64,000 nucleotides of DNA, taken from contig BSBK01002077.1 in the NCBI GenBank assembly GCA_027943335.1, positions 452,501-516,500 of the forward strand. Direction: 5' to 3'. This document shows, piece by piece, positions 39,176-53,128 of the stretch. Numbering within the stretch: the stretch's first letter is position 1; each line of letters starts with the position of its first letter. The DNA is from Chamaecyparis obtusa (Eukaryota; Streptophyta; Pinopsida; Cupressales; Cupressaceae). Made by a program: the position numbers and the translations under genes. The notes beneath the pieces were generated by a model. That model searched no databases. It was not told where the DNA came from and worked only from the letters and a program-made list of their open reading frames with translations.

Positions 39176-39672
39176 TGTTAGGATTAACAAGGCAAAAATA
39201 ACAATTATGTGCAAATATAACTAATATCAGAAAATAATAAACCACACAGAATAGAATACAAGACACACAAATTTAATGTGGTTCACCCAATCCTTGGGCT
39301 ACGTCCACCAACAGCGAGTCCAATATTATTATTATCCAGTGATTACAACCTGATTACAATCCGTAATCCCTTACAGCCCAATTCTGTCGCAAGTACTAAA
39401 ATCATACATAATGAAAATCCCTAACCCTAAGCCATATTATACAATATTTTTCCCGCTTTAGGGTTAGAATGAGTTATAAGTAGTCGGCCCAAATAACCAA
39501 AAAGTAGTCGGCCTCAAAAAAAAAATTTCCTCGGGGGCTGCGCCCCCGAACCCCTGCTCTTGGGGGCTGCCGCCCCCAAACCCCTGCTCGAGGCCCGGCC
39601 CGGCCCCGAACCCCAACGAGGTCGGGAGGAAAAGTGTACAGTACTTTCTTGATTAGTCACCACAAGCTAACA
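39176..39672 (-). repeat. 3' LTR of the copia element
   Basis: 497 bp. Includes two perfect or near-perfect GC hairpins at 39532-39548 (cgggggctgcgcccccg) and 39561-39578 (tgggggctgccgccccca), and a tail of ggcccggcccggccccg that the partner LTR lacks. Confidence 0.93.
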
Positions 39673-39684
39673 ATCTCCCACTTG
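39673..39684 (-). promoter_or_regulatory. polypurine tract of the copia element
   Basis: The minus strand reads AAGTGGGAGATT directly before the 3' LTR, typical of copia elements. A second similar tract (aagtgggagg) lies about 45 bases upstream on the minus strand. Confidence 0.85.
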
Positions 39685-39815
39685 GTGACTGATCAGTATC
39701 CACACTATACTAAAAAAACCTCCCACTTGGAGACTGATCCTGTAGCAATACCGCTACCCACATGAGGCTCCCACCGGATTGAACCACCTTGGACTCAACT
39801 GTTCCTTTATTTTGT

Positions 39816-41456
39816 TCAGTCTAGAAGACCAACTGAAGCTGAACATGAGTTCAACTTCTCCCTTTTTACTACCTTTGTAAACATATCTGTTGGATTATCA
39901 TCAGTATGAATCTTTTCCAGCCTTAACTGTCCATCATCCAAAACTGATCGAATGAAATGGTACCGCAACTGTATGTGTTTTGTCTTTGAGTGCAAAGCAG
40001 AATTCTTTGCAAGATGAATGGCACTTTGGCTATCTGTATGTAGAAAATTATCCTTTTGTGGATGTCCCAATTCTTCCATGAAGAATTGAAGCCATATCAT
40101 CTCCTTGGCTGCCTTTGTAGCAGCAACATACTCTGCCTCTGTAGTGGATAAAGCAACCACCTTTTGTAGTCGAGAAATCCAACTCACTACTATCCCACCA
40201 ACAGTAAATATATAACCTGTAGTACTCCGCCTGCTATCTATATCTCCTACCAAATCTGAGTCAACATAGCCTTGTACAGTAGTAGTAGAACCCCCAAAGT
40301 GTAAACACTTACTGGATGTGCCTCTCAAATATCTGAGAATCCATTTGACTGCATTCCAATGCTCAATATCAGGGTTACTCATATAACGGCTAACGACTCC
40401 CACTGCGTGTGCAATATCTGGCCTAGTACATACCATAGCATACATTAAGCTCCCTACAGCTGAAGCATAAGGTACCTTAGACATTTTAGTCTCTTCTTTT
40501 GGTGTCTTGGGACACATATCCTTAGTCAATTTCAAATGACCAGGCAAAGGTGTGCTGATAGCTTTGGCATTTTCCATAGAGAAACGTTGCAACACCTTCT
40601 CAATATAATCAGCCTGAGATACAGACAATTTCCTATTTTTCCTATCTCTACAAATTTTCATACCAAGGATTTGTTTTGCTGCCCCCAAATCCTTCATAGA
40701 AAAAGATTTTGCTAACTGTTGTTTCAACCCCTTAATGTGATCCATGTTAGACCCAGCTACAAGCATATCATCAACATATAAACATAAAATAATGTAGCTG
40801 TCATCATCCAACCTCTTAAAATAAACACAATGGTCAGAATGACACCGACTATATCCATACCCATTCATAAAAGTGTCAAATTTAATATACCATTGCCGAG
40901 GTGCTTGCTTCAAGCCATATAAACTTTTCTGCAATCTGCACACCGAATTCTCCTTACCCTTGACCTCAAATCCTTGTGGCTAAACCATATATATTTCTTC
41001 ATCCAAATCACCATGAAGAAAAGCTATTTTAACATCAAGCTGCTCTAAATGCAAATCTTCAGTAGCCACAATACTTAAAACAGTACGAATAGAAGTCATT
41101 TTAACAACTGGAGAAAATATCTCATCAAAATCAATACCATGTTTCTATGCAAATCTTTTTACGACTAATCTGGCTTTAAATCTTTTCGTACCTCCATCCT
41201 CTTCTTTTATCCTGTAAATCCATTTATTCTGTAAAGCCCTTTTACCTGCAGGTAACTTACATAAATCCCATGTCTGATTTTTCAGCAAAGAGTCCATTTC
41301 ATCTGTCATTGCAGACTCCCACTGAAGCTTTGTATCTACCTGCACAACTTCATTATAACATTCAGGTTCACCAGCATCTATTAACAAAATAGAATACAAA
41401 GATGGAGAAAATCTTTCTGGAGGTCTACTTAGCGTTGTTGACCGTCTAACACTCAC
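39816..41456 (-). pseudogene. copia reverse transcriptase and RNase H
   Basis: Two long open pieces (41456-41145, 40943-39816) and the stretch between form one frame with TAG stops at 41145-41147 and 40980-40982. Seen: SAMTDEMDSLLKNQTWDL and NKWIYRIKEE at the start, DVKIAFLHGDLDEEIYM, SLYGLKQAPRQWY, LYVDDMLVAGS (catalytic YVDD), then RNase H with VDSDLVGDIDSRRSTTGY, LSTTEAEYVAA, DSQSAIHLAKN and KHIQLRYHFIR. Catalytic residues are present. It copies element RNA into DNA and degrades the template. Confidence 0.93.
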
Positions 41457-41567
41457 TGGGGTGTGTGGTATTTGTTGTTGCTATTGTTGCGGAGCATAAG
41501 GAACTACTGGAACATGAACTTGTGGAGTATCATCCAGTACTACATAGTCATTTTCTTTCTTCTCATG

Positions 41568-43304
41568 CTACAGCAATAGATCTTTGTACAATACTTTCTC
41601 ATTGAATATGACATCCCTGCTTCTTACAATTTTATGATTTTCAAAATCCCAAAGCCTATAACCAAATTCATCAATGCCATACCCAACAAATACACATTTC
41701 TTTGACTTAGCTTCCAGCTTGGTTCTATTTTCAAAATCTATAAGTGCAAAAGCTTCACAACCAAAGGTTTTGAGAAAAGAATAACTCACCTTCTTACCAC
41801 TCCATGCTTCCTCTGGAATACCACAGTCCAAAGGAGTAGAGGGGCCTCTATTGATTAAATAAATAGCAGTGTTCACTGCCTCTGCCCACATATTTTTGGG
41901 CAGCCTAGCATGCAACCTCATACTCCTTGCACGCTCCATTATTGTCCTGTTCATGCGTTCAGCCACTCCATTTTCTTGTGGAGTCCTTGGTACAGTTTTC
42001 TGCCTACGAATACCATTAGAGGAACAATATTCTTCAAATTCTGTGCTGCAATACTCACCACCATTATCAGATCTGAGACATTTTAACTTTTTACCAGTCT
42101 CATTCTCAACCAAGCATTTCCATTTCTTAAAAGTTTGAAATACATCAGATTTCTGTCTAAGGAAATAAATCCATACTTTTCTTGTTGCATCATCTATAAA
42201 TGTAACATAATACAGAGAGCCACCAAGGGAAGATACCTGAGCTGGTCCCCATACATCTGCATGCACAAGCTCTAATGTCTCATTTTTCTTTTCCTTCCCA
42301 CTCTTCACAAAACTAACTCTCTTTTGTTTTCCATAAACACAACTTTCATAGAAATCTATATTGACACATTTCAGACTAGGTAAAACTTTCTTTGAATGAA
42401 GTAATTTCATACCTTTTTCACTCATGTGCCCGAGTCTGTTGTGCCACAGTGCTGTGTCAGAATCTACAACAACAGTTTGATGTTCTTCCTGCTCAACTGC
42501 AGCCACTGTTCCTGAACATTCATTATCTTCTGAAATAATTAAAGTAGAAGGAACAGTATGACCTGTACAAAGATATAAGGTGCCTACTTTCACACCTTTT
42601 GCTACTACTAAGGAACCTTTTGAAACCTTCCAATTTTTATCATTAAAAGTAACTGTGCAACCCTCATCACCCAGTTGCCCTGCTGAAATTAAATTCCTAC
42701 TCAGCCTTGGAACATGTCTTACCTCTTGTAGTAGCCAATGATTCCCATTCTGCAACTTAATCTTAATTTTTCCCTTTCCAACAATCTGACAGGGTTCATT
42801 ATCTCCCAAATAAACTAGCCCAAAATCCCCTTGGACATAATCAACAAAATAACTTCTATGGGGTGTAGCATGAAATGAAGCCCCAGAATCTAAAACCCAT
42901 GAATCATCAATACTTTCTAAGGATAAGTGCAAAGCATCCTCCTCGGATTTGTTACTTACCACATTTGCCTCCTTGTTTCCATCATTTTTGTCTCCTTGAT
43001 CTTTCTTCCGAGACCAACAATCTTTCTTCTTATGACCTGGTTTTCCACAGTACCAGCAATCATTTAGCCCTTTAGATTCGGACCTCTTTCCCTTTGATTT
43101 TCCTCTTGATTTCTCATGATTTCTAGAGTTGTTTCCTCTATCTCTTGTTTTGCCTCTGCTTTCTGTGTTCAATACACTACCCGATGTGGATGCCCCTGAG
43201 CTTTTCCTACGAATTTCCTCACTCAATATAACACCAATAACATCATCATACTTTAGGGTATTAGAACCAGAAATAGAATTACTAACAGCCATTACCAAGC
43301 CATT
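41568..43304 (-). pseudogene. copia gag C-terminus, protease and integrase
   Basis: A 576-codon open piece in the same frame as gag before it (TAG at 43305) and RT after it (TAG at 41568 and at 41481-41483). In order: basic linker, zinc knuckle CWYCGKPGHKKKDC, aspartic protease WVLDSGASFHATP, GAG-pre-integrase HNRLGHMSEKGMKLL, integrase core with VHADVWGPA, FIDDATRKVWIY, RSDNGGEY and TPQENGVAERMNRT (D-D-E all present), then the GYGIDEFGYRLWD region. The protease cuts the polyprotein and the integrase inserts the cDNA. Confidence 0.95.
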
Positions 43305-43772
43305 CTAGCTTTCCGGCAAAGAACACAAAATCAAGAGAGCCCTAACCTCTTCATCAAAAGTAATTTTAACTGAGGCTAATTGACTTGTAACTGTATTAAA
43401 GTCATTCAAATGATCAGTAACTGATCCACCTTCTACCATTTTCATATTAAATAAACGCTTCATAAGAAATACCTTGTTTGAAGCTGAAGGCTTTTCATAC
43501 AACTTCGCTAGGGTTTCCATTAGATCTTTAGCTATCTTTGCTTCAGTAATATTGAATGCCACTAATTGTGCCAGGCATAGACGAATACTCCCCAGTGCCT
43601 TCCTATCCAAAATATCCCAATCCTCCTGAGACATTGATTGCTCTTTCTTGGCTACTCCCTCTAATGGCCGCCATAGATCCTTCTGATAGAGATAATCCTC
43701 CATTTGCATCTTCCATAACTAGAAGTTCTGCCCATTAAACTTATCAACCTTCAGCCTACCCTCGTCTGCCAT
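43305..43772 (-). pseudogene. copia gag N-terminal part
   Basis: ATG at 43772, 85 bases from the primer site, opens MADEGRLKVDKFNGQNF, then TAG (43719-43721, CAG expected) and LWKMQMEDYL. UBN2-type gag features follow: DRKALGSIRLCLA, LMETLAKLYEKPSASNK, DHLNDFNTVTSQL, LLILCSLPES. It ends at TAG 43305, where a tryptophan codon (TGG) is expected. Gag forms the particle. Confidence 0.9.
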
Positions 43773-43856
43773 TTCTCCCACTTAACCGAGAGACTCTCCC
43801 ACTAACTCGTGAGACCTGCTTCAAAGAATAGATGAAAGAACAAACGAAATAACCTC

Positions 43857-43868
43857 ACTCTGATACCA
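43857..43868 (-). promoter_or_regulatory. primer binding site, tRNA-iMet
   Basis: The minus strand reads TGGTATCAGAGT two bases after the 5' LTR end. One base differs from the usual TGGTATCAGAGC. Confidence 0.9.
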
Positions 43869-43870
43869 CT

Positions 43871-44354
43871 TGTTAGGATTAACAAGGCAGAAATAATAAT
43901 TATGTGCAAATATAACTAATATCAGAAAATAATAAACCACACAGAATAGAACACAAGACACACAAATTTAACGTGGTTCACCCAATCCCTGGGCTACGTC
44001 CACCAATAGTGAGTCCAATATTATTATTATCTAGTGATTACAACCTGATTACAATCTGTAATCCCTTACAGCCCAATTCTGTCGCAAGTACTAAAATCAT
44101 ACATAATGAAAATCCCTAACCCTAAGACATATTATACAATATTTTTCCCGCTTTAGGGTTAGAATGAGTTATAAGTAGTCGGCCCAAATAACCGAAAAGT
44201 AGTTGGCCTCAAAAAAAAAAATTTCCTCGGGGGCTGCACCCCCGAACCCCTGCTCTTGGGGGCTGCCGCCCCCAAACCCCCAGTGAGGTCGGGAGGAAAA
44301 GTGTACAGTACTTTCCTGGATAGTACTTTCCTGATTAGTCACCACAAGCTAACA
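43871..44354 (-). repeat. 5' LTR of the copia element
   Basis: 484 bp. Compared with the 3' LTR it lacks a GC-rich stretch after the second hairpin and has a short duplication (gtactttcctggata then gtactttcctgatta). Confidence 0.93.
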
Positions 44355-44729
44355 CATAGAAATCTTTAACTTACTGCCATCCCAAAAATTTTGTTTGACA
44401 ACCTTCATAGCAAGTGCCTCCAAACGATGAACGAACTGCAGAAGGTCCATTGAATTTGACAAAAAGATAGAGACCAAATTCGAGGGATATAACAAATGCC
44501 TAGCAGTTGGGGAGACAATTTCATTGCCGATGACATGCTTGATTGCATGACGAACAAAAGGTGAGTTAACTATGAACATCATGTGGAGAACAACATTGTT
44601 AACAGTCAAAGGCAATACAGCTTCATCTGGCTGGGGGTGGATCCATATCCTATAGTTCTTTGGCAAAATTGCCTAGTGAAACTTGTTGCAAGTATCACAC
44701 TTTGCACACACATCCATATGGGATGACAT
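44355..44729 (-). pseudogene. LINE-associated 3' ORF, copy D, N-terminal part
   Basis: ATG at 44729 with a Cys-rich start (VCAKCDTCNKFH), a TAG at 44673-44675 where CAG is likely, then AILPKNYRIWIHPQP, VNSPFVRHAIKHVIGNEIV and NLVSIFLSNSMDLL. The copia insertion ends the frame at 44355, and it resumes in the same phase at 39175. VSIFLSN is identical to copy C, and AI-K-x-VIGN parallels the AI/RAV...G block of the other copies. It lies about 360 bases after the ORF2 RNase H stop, the same relative place as in the first LINE. Function unknown. Confidence 0.6.
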
Positions 44730-45088
44730 TTCAATTCAGCACACTGCTCAACTGTTAGGCCTAGCATACTTAAAGGAGTGGTTTGTACCTTCAGATTGCT
44801 ATAGATATTCTATTGTGGGTGAGTATAATGTAAATAGATGTGCATTAAACGCAAGGAAATTTTACACATGCAGAACCATGTGAAGATTTACTTCATCTGA
44901 TGCAATAGTGATGCCCAATCCTACGATCATAACCATGCATCCCAACCATGGCCTCAATTTCATGCGAACTCACATTGGGTATAAGGAATGATAGCTGCAA
45001 ATAAACAGTGTGTACCATACAATGATAACAATTTGCAAAACCAATGATGTCCTCACACATTTGAAAACCTCAGCATATTCATTTATCT
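44730..45088 (-). other. LINE spacer between RNase H and 3' ORF
   Basis: About 360 bases, noncoding, with no motif seen. Confidence 0.5.
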
Positions 45089-48000
45089 TTAGCAGTTAGG
45101 CTCCATGTCACTTGTAATCAAATTGTGCAGAAGTTCATTATTTGCTATGAATTCATCCGAATGAAGTGTCAAAATCACTGTACCTTCACACCCAAGATTA
45201 GAAAGGAAATCTGCCACTTGGTTACCCTCCCGTAATGTATGTGACAAACATACCTCTTTAAAGTAATCTAATAATTTCCAAATCTGAAGGAAAATGTAAT
45301 TGAGTCTCCACGATGACATCTACCTATAAATGCATGCATTAATAATTACCTGAGAGTCTCCTTCAATGTGCAAGCGAGCAAAACCACCCTTTTTGGCCAA
45401 AATTAACCCTGCAAATAATGCATGTGCCTCTGCCATGTTGTTTGTTCCATCAGGAAGTGAATCAGTGGTAAGGGCTAAAACTGTTCCCTTACAATCTCTA
45501 ATACAAGCACCCAGCCCTGATTTACCTAGATTCCCTCTAGAAGCTCCATCAAAATTGAGCTTTAAGTAACATTCTATGCACGACATCCAGTGAATTGTAG
45601 ATCAGTCAATTTTGGTGGGAGCTTTATTTTGTAAACCCCAACCAGTGGGTATGACTACAGATTTCCATTCTCGAAGCATCCTACTATCTCATGAGGTGAT
45701 AACCGGATTAATTCTGCATCTACTTATACTTGCAATAGTCACTTCTGATATTGACTTTTCAATACCTTCTAATACCCTATCAATAGGAAGAAACTCTTTT
45801 CTAAAAATGCGTTTATTTCTTTCCCACCAAATGGCCCAAATCACTAATGCTAGCGTACATTTCCATAAACTAGAGAACAGGGATTTTGGGAAAGGAATCG
45901 GCCATGCTTGAAAGATGTCCCAAATCTTGTTCTAAAGGGGAGTGCTATAGCTTAATTTTTTGAGAACAAATAACCAACATTGTTGTGAAAACTGACAGCT
46001 TACAAATAGATGATCAACCATTTCATTTAAATCATCACATAACACACATTTAAAGGCAGGAGCAATGTGCAACCTCTCTAATCTATCACTAGTCAAAATC
46101 CTATGCTTGATTGCAAGCCATGCAAAACAGCCCACTTTTGGCAACACAACATGGTTCCAGCAAAAAGAATATGCTCAAGATGGGAGTTTATTTGAACCTA
46201 TTCATTTAAGAAGCTTGTACCCTTCTTTAATTGAATAATTTCCATCCTTTGTTGGAGCCCAGATAAGTCTATCATCTCTATTTGATAAATAGACATGATT
46301 ATTTATGAATATTTCATGAAGGATATCCCTATCTTGTTGGGGCAGTGGGAGTTGATTTGGATCCTTCCATATAATTTTCCCTAAGTGAAGGGAGACTGCT
46401 AAAATGAAATGGCATAATTGTGCTCCCCAAAAGTTTTTTGACACTGAAATAACATCCTTTGAATTTGGTAAAGACATTAAAGGAGGTTGGCCATTCCAGG
46501 AGTCTCTCCAAAACTTAATCTTATCACCCCTATTAACTTCCCATGTGACGTACTTGAAGACAATATCTCTTGATGCTATAATAAAGTGCCATATCACTAA
46601 ACCTTTTGAGGGATCCGAAGTTGAGAAGATTCGTGAAGGCTCATTATTATCAAGGTACTTCTGCTACATAATTTGACACCATGTGTTGTGAGTTTTGCTA
46701 TACATTTTCCAAACTAACTTGCCCCCAAAAGCTTCATTCCTTTTTACTAAATCATGAACACCCGCTCCCCCTACAGCTGGGACATGAGCCATATCTTGAA
46801 GTGAAATGAGAAGAATTTTCTTCTCATCATTCATATTTCCTGCCCAAAGGAAACCTTTAATTAACTTATGTATTTGTGAAAGGATAGAAGGGGGTGCTTT
46901 GAGGACAGCTAGAAAATAGTTTGGGATTTCTAAGAGCACTATTTTAATTAGGAGGATTCTCCCTGACAAAGAAAGCCATCTAGCTTTCCATGCCACAACT
47001 CTTCCCTTAATTCTTTCAATGACTGAAGTCCAGTAGCTTGTTTTGTTTGATCCCATAAAAAATGGTATTCCAAGGTATATGGAAGGTAAGAAGTCCATAG
47101 AAAAGCCTAGAATCTGCACTATTCTATCTGAAATAACCTTGTTTGTGCTGAATAGATAGATTTTCAATTTTTGTGGATTGATATTCTGCCCTAAGACATC
47201 CGAATAAAGTTGCAAGGTATGTTTGATTTGTCTAGCCTCTTTCACTTGTGACATACCAAATAGAAGTGTGTCATCAACAAATAATGAGTGTGTGATAGAA
47301 AAAGAAGTACCAATAATTTTTGTGCCTTGCCACTTGCCCAGAAGATTTTGGGACTTAATGGATCTACTGAATGCTTCAACCATGATAATGAACAGAACAA
47401 GAGATAAAGGATCTCCTTGTCTCACCCCTTCTGTAGACTGAAAAAAGCCTGAGGATTGACCATTAATAATTACCAAAAACCAAGCTCTTGAGATGCAAGC
47501 TTTGATCCATTTACACCAACATTTTGAAAAACCCATTTTGTTCAGAACTTGGAAAAGAAAAGACCAACATACTCTGTCATAGGCCTTCATCATATCCAAT
47601 TTTATCACAAAGTTAGATGATTGGTTTGTATTAATGGAATGAAGGACTTCATGTGCAACCAAAGCTCCCTCCATAGTTTCCCTACCTGGAACAAAGCCAC
47701 CTTGTTCTGAGGAGATAATGTTAGGGATGAGGTGCTGCAGCCTCAAATAAATGGCTTTTGTGACAATCTTGTAAGACAGATTGCATAATGAAATTGGTCA
47801 AAAATCTGCAAATGTTTTTGGATCCTTGTTCTTAGGTATTATCACAATATTGGTAGTGTTGAAATATTTAAGCATATATCAGCTCTTTCTAGATTCCTCA
47901 ATTGCTGCTAGAAGGTCCCAATCAATGGTATCCCAACATCTTTGATAGAAGAGAGCAGTAAATCCATTCAGCCCTGATGCTTTATCTGGGGGAAATGAGA

Positions 48001-48130
48001 AGACAACTTTTCTAATTTCTTGAATAGAGAATGGAGCCATAAGTATATCATTGTCCTTGAGGGACACCAATGTAGGGATTGCATCTAAAATCTCAATAGT
48101 TAATCTCTTATATTTGGTAGTAATATCTAC
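45089..48130 (-). pseudogene. third LINE ORF2: reverse transcriptase, zf-RVT, RNase H
   Basis: Minus strand, several stops and frameshifts. Reverse transcriptase: FPPDKASGLNGF near 48000 (KAPGPDGF in intact copies), IIPKNKDPKTF, then the long open piece 47746-46664 with SSEQGGFVPGRETMEGA, KLDMMKAYDRVCW, GVRQGDPLSLVLF and FVDDTLLFGMS. The zf-RVT domain spans 46147-45932 (CVLCDDLNEMVDHLF...C). RNase H spans 45586-45089 with KLNFDGASRGNLG, NNMAEAHALFAGL, EGDSQVIINA and REGNQVADFLSNLG, all four acidic positions kept. The endonuclease is missing. Confidence 0.88.
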
Positions 48131-50443
<2,313 letters not shown>

Positions 50444-50639
50444 CTAAATTTAATCACGATCTATTATGACATGTGTGCACCTTTACTTATTGAGATGGAA
50501 CTATTTGGTGACTTATTTAATACATTAGTTTGTAGGTTGGGGATCGCATTTGGAAGCAACCTCATAATTATAAAAAGATTTATTTTTGTTCTAGGTATTA
50601 TTTTACTTATGTTCATCTAGCTTAAAAATGCTTACAGAA

Positions 50640-51465
50640 GAAAAGGATCACATCTTCTACTTGGTTGATTAACATAAATAGTTCGATTAGCTCAACCTAA
50701 CCCCACTCCTAATTTTAACTCTCCTCAAAAGGCTTCTATTGCAATGTTCCCTTCTACTTCAAATGAGGTATTTCAATCCTTTGAGGTTGTCTTCCCTTCT
50801 CTAGCAAAGACCCACTCACCTCCTATTTCTCAAATGTTGTGGGGTTTACATCTTTTAATGTTGGGGATCCTTTAATTCTCTCTCTCGAGGTCATGGAAAT
50901 TGCCACAATATTATCATTTGTTATTTGTTAGGTTGCTTCCTTTTTCTTTTAAGGTGATTTTTTTTTCTAATTTCAAATATAAAAGTGCTCCCTATGGCTT
51001 TGTTTTTCATTCTCTTAGGCTCTTCTTCAACGAACTAATGCATTGAATGTTAAGATCCATGTGTCTTTGCTTGAAATTAGGGATGGATTTGTTGATTCTA
51101 TAATCCAATAACTGTTTTGTCTCAAGAGGTAGATCTCTCTCCTCACTACCTTCAAACTTCACATGAGTTATTTAATTATGTTGAAGAAGTTGAGTATGCT
51201 AGTTGAATTTTTGTTTCCAACAAAAAGAGCGCTTCTAAGAAATGAAATATAAATTACACGACCTTTAATACCACAAAGAACATGATTTAGTTACAATTAT
51301 TTATCTTGTTGGGTGATATTTATATATTTGACATCTAATTTGTTTTTTAGGGAAGGGTTCTCTTCTTATATCTTTATTTATCATTAGTTAAGTGTATTTA
51401 TCTTTTTATATATAATTTAGGTGGAGCTCAATAAAATATTTTATAAATTAATAAATTATCTTTCT
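50640..51465 (+). other. gene-like relic, unidentified
   Basis: Some frames read as plausible protein with stops: SPQKASIAMFPSTSNEVFQS, FEVVFPSLAKTHSPPISQM, SAPYGFVFHSLRLFFNELMH. The stretch ends in ggtggagctcaataaaatattt and an A/T-rich run, like a LINE or transcript 3' end with an AATAAA signal. No family is recognised. Confidence 0.25.
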
Positions 51466-52060
51466 CTTTTTTATTTATTTAATTATCAAGATTCTGTTAG
51501 CTATTTAAATATTATTCATATTATTTTTTTAGACTGAGTAGCTCACCTATAAATTGTGGTGCCAAATAGACTTGACGGACCATATTGGCAAGACACTCCC
51601 TTCAATACCACGTAGTCTAAAAACAACTAGACTAAACCAACTGCAATATTATTATAATAAAATTTATATTCTTTCTACTATTTAATAATTCTTATAAATT
51701 TTTTAATATTTTATCTCTTATTTTTTCACTCTTCATATCTACTTTTTTATTTTTTTATTAAAACATCTCTTAATTAATTAATTTTTATTTCAATTACTCC
51801 TTTCTATATCACTCCTAATCTTTTAGTAGCTTGTGTACTTTTTTTCACTTCCCTTTGTCTTCATCAAATATTTGGTCACACTATTTTCAATCTAGTTAAT
51901 TATTATCTTATAAAGAACCAAAACGGTTAATGCAAAACCAAAGTTTCAAAAATTATTTTCCTCAATCTTCGTGGACTATATTATCATTAACGGCAGTTGC
52001 ATTTCCCGTCAGTGGCGACCGCTCCGACTAAACCCGGCGACTTGAGAGGCAATTTTACCA
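51466..52060. other. no gene; AT-rich passing into a CG-rich patch
   Basis: Mostly AT-rich noncoding sequence. From about 51970 it becomes CG-rich (gtcagtggcgaccgctccga), leading into the hairpin at 52061. Confidence 0.4.
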
Positions 52061-52124
52061 GTGTAATTTGACTGTAAAATGTCAGCCGCGGCGACTCGAA
52101 GAACAATTTACAGTCAAATTTCAC
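52061..52124. other. CG-rich hairpin
   Basis: The arms gtgtaatttgactgtaaa (52061-52078) and tttacagtcaaatttcac (52107-52124) pair over 18 bases with one mismatch. The 28-base loop includes gccgcggcgactcg. A cggcgact word repeats on both sides. It could be a MITE remnant or a regulatory structure. Confidence 0.6.
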
Positions 52125-52308
52125 GGCCATTTAAAGACCGATTTTTCATGTGTTTTCGTTGAAAGATTCTTGCAATTATTATGTAGGGCCATTTTAATTG
52201 AAGTCCCTATACCACATGTGCTCTTTCTTTTTCTTTGCCTAAAATAATAAAAAGTCTGACATCTCCTCAACGTGCTCTTATTCGTATTAGATTTGAGATT
52301 CTAATTGA

Positions 52309-52418
52309 AATTTCAAAAGTACAGTTGAAAGTCCGTATTTCATACAAGTTGTAAGATATAATTGTGTAGTAGCCTATTTAATTTTAATTTCAAAAGTAAT
52401 GTTGAAAGTCCGTATTTC
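52309..52418. repeat. 33-bp direct repeat pair
   Basis: aatttcaaaagta..gttgaaagtccgtatttc occurs at 52309-52341 and 52386-52418, nearly identical. Between them lies a 28-bp word that recurs near 58110. Confidence 0.6.
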
Positions 52419-52789
52419 CTCCAATGGGAATTCAATGACGTTTGATTATGTGTTAAAATTTCCAATTTTGTTTGATAACCGACTGAAATCAGATGAAAGT
52501 GCACGTCCGGACTATTATGTCACTGGAATGAAATCAATTTAATCGTAACTTGCGCTGTCCTATATTCGTTTTTTAAACATAATGTTTAACATCTATGTTA
52601 GGGGAAGAGCACCTAGACCATTATACCTAATTTCGCATATTTTAAGTTTCTAATATTGTCGTGAGGTCTATTATACACGTAAGGGTTGAAAATATTCATT
52701 TCAAAGTGTCCCCTCAATTACTTCATTAGGTATGTGTTCTAATTAACAATTAAAAAAAATTACACAATAGATCTAATATTTATGCATTT

Positions 52790-53128
52790 AATTAAATATG
52801 ATAATATATAATTTATAATTATATATACATATTAAAATAATACTGAAATTAATACAAGTACAATTTCTATTGTGGTAGTAGTTTAATAAATATTTTCTAA
52901 TTAATTAAACATGATAATATATCATTTATTACTATATATACATATTAAAATGTTAAAGATATTAATACAAGTACAATTTCTACTGTGGTAGTAGTTTAAT
53001 AAATATTTTCTAATTAATTAAATATGATAATATATCATTTATAACTATATATACATATTAAAATATTACAGAAATTAATACAAGTACAATTTCTATTGTG
53101 GTAGTAGTTTAATAAATATTTTCTAACA
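52790..53128. repeat. 113-bp tandem repeat, three copies
   Basis: Units start at 52790, 52903 and 53016, each beginning aattaaatatgataatata and containing caatttctattgtggtagta. They differ by a few substitutions. Spacing is exactly 113 bases each time, which argues for recent tandem duplication. Confidence 0.88.

Larger units (their letters stand above)
39176..44354 (-). mobile_element. complete Ty1/copia element, Tork/Tnt1-like, with target duplication
   Basis: 5179 bp with LTRs of 497 and 484 bp bounded by TGTTAG...CTAACA. The target duplication CATAG lies at 39171-39175 and 44355-44359. The tRNA-iMet primer site is at 43857-43868 and the polypurine tract at 39673-39684. Order gag, protease, integrase, reverse transcriptase, RNase H is copia-type. 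Integrase and linker text (for example GYGIDEFGYRLWD, QENGVAERMNRT) resembles Tnt1/Tork. Six in-frame TAG stops make it inactive. Close LTR similarity makes it one of the younger insertions here. It interrupts the third LINE. Confidence 0.95.

Noticed and set aside
41869..42138. Plus-strand open frames within the copia element (also 42875-43075, 43556-43738)
   Set aside because: Shadows of the minus-strand polyprotein.
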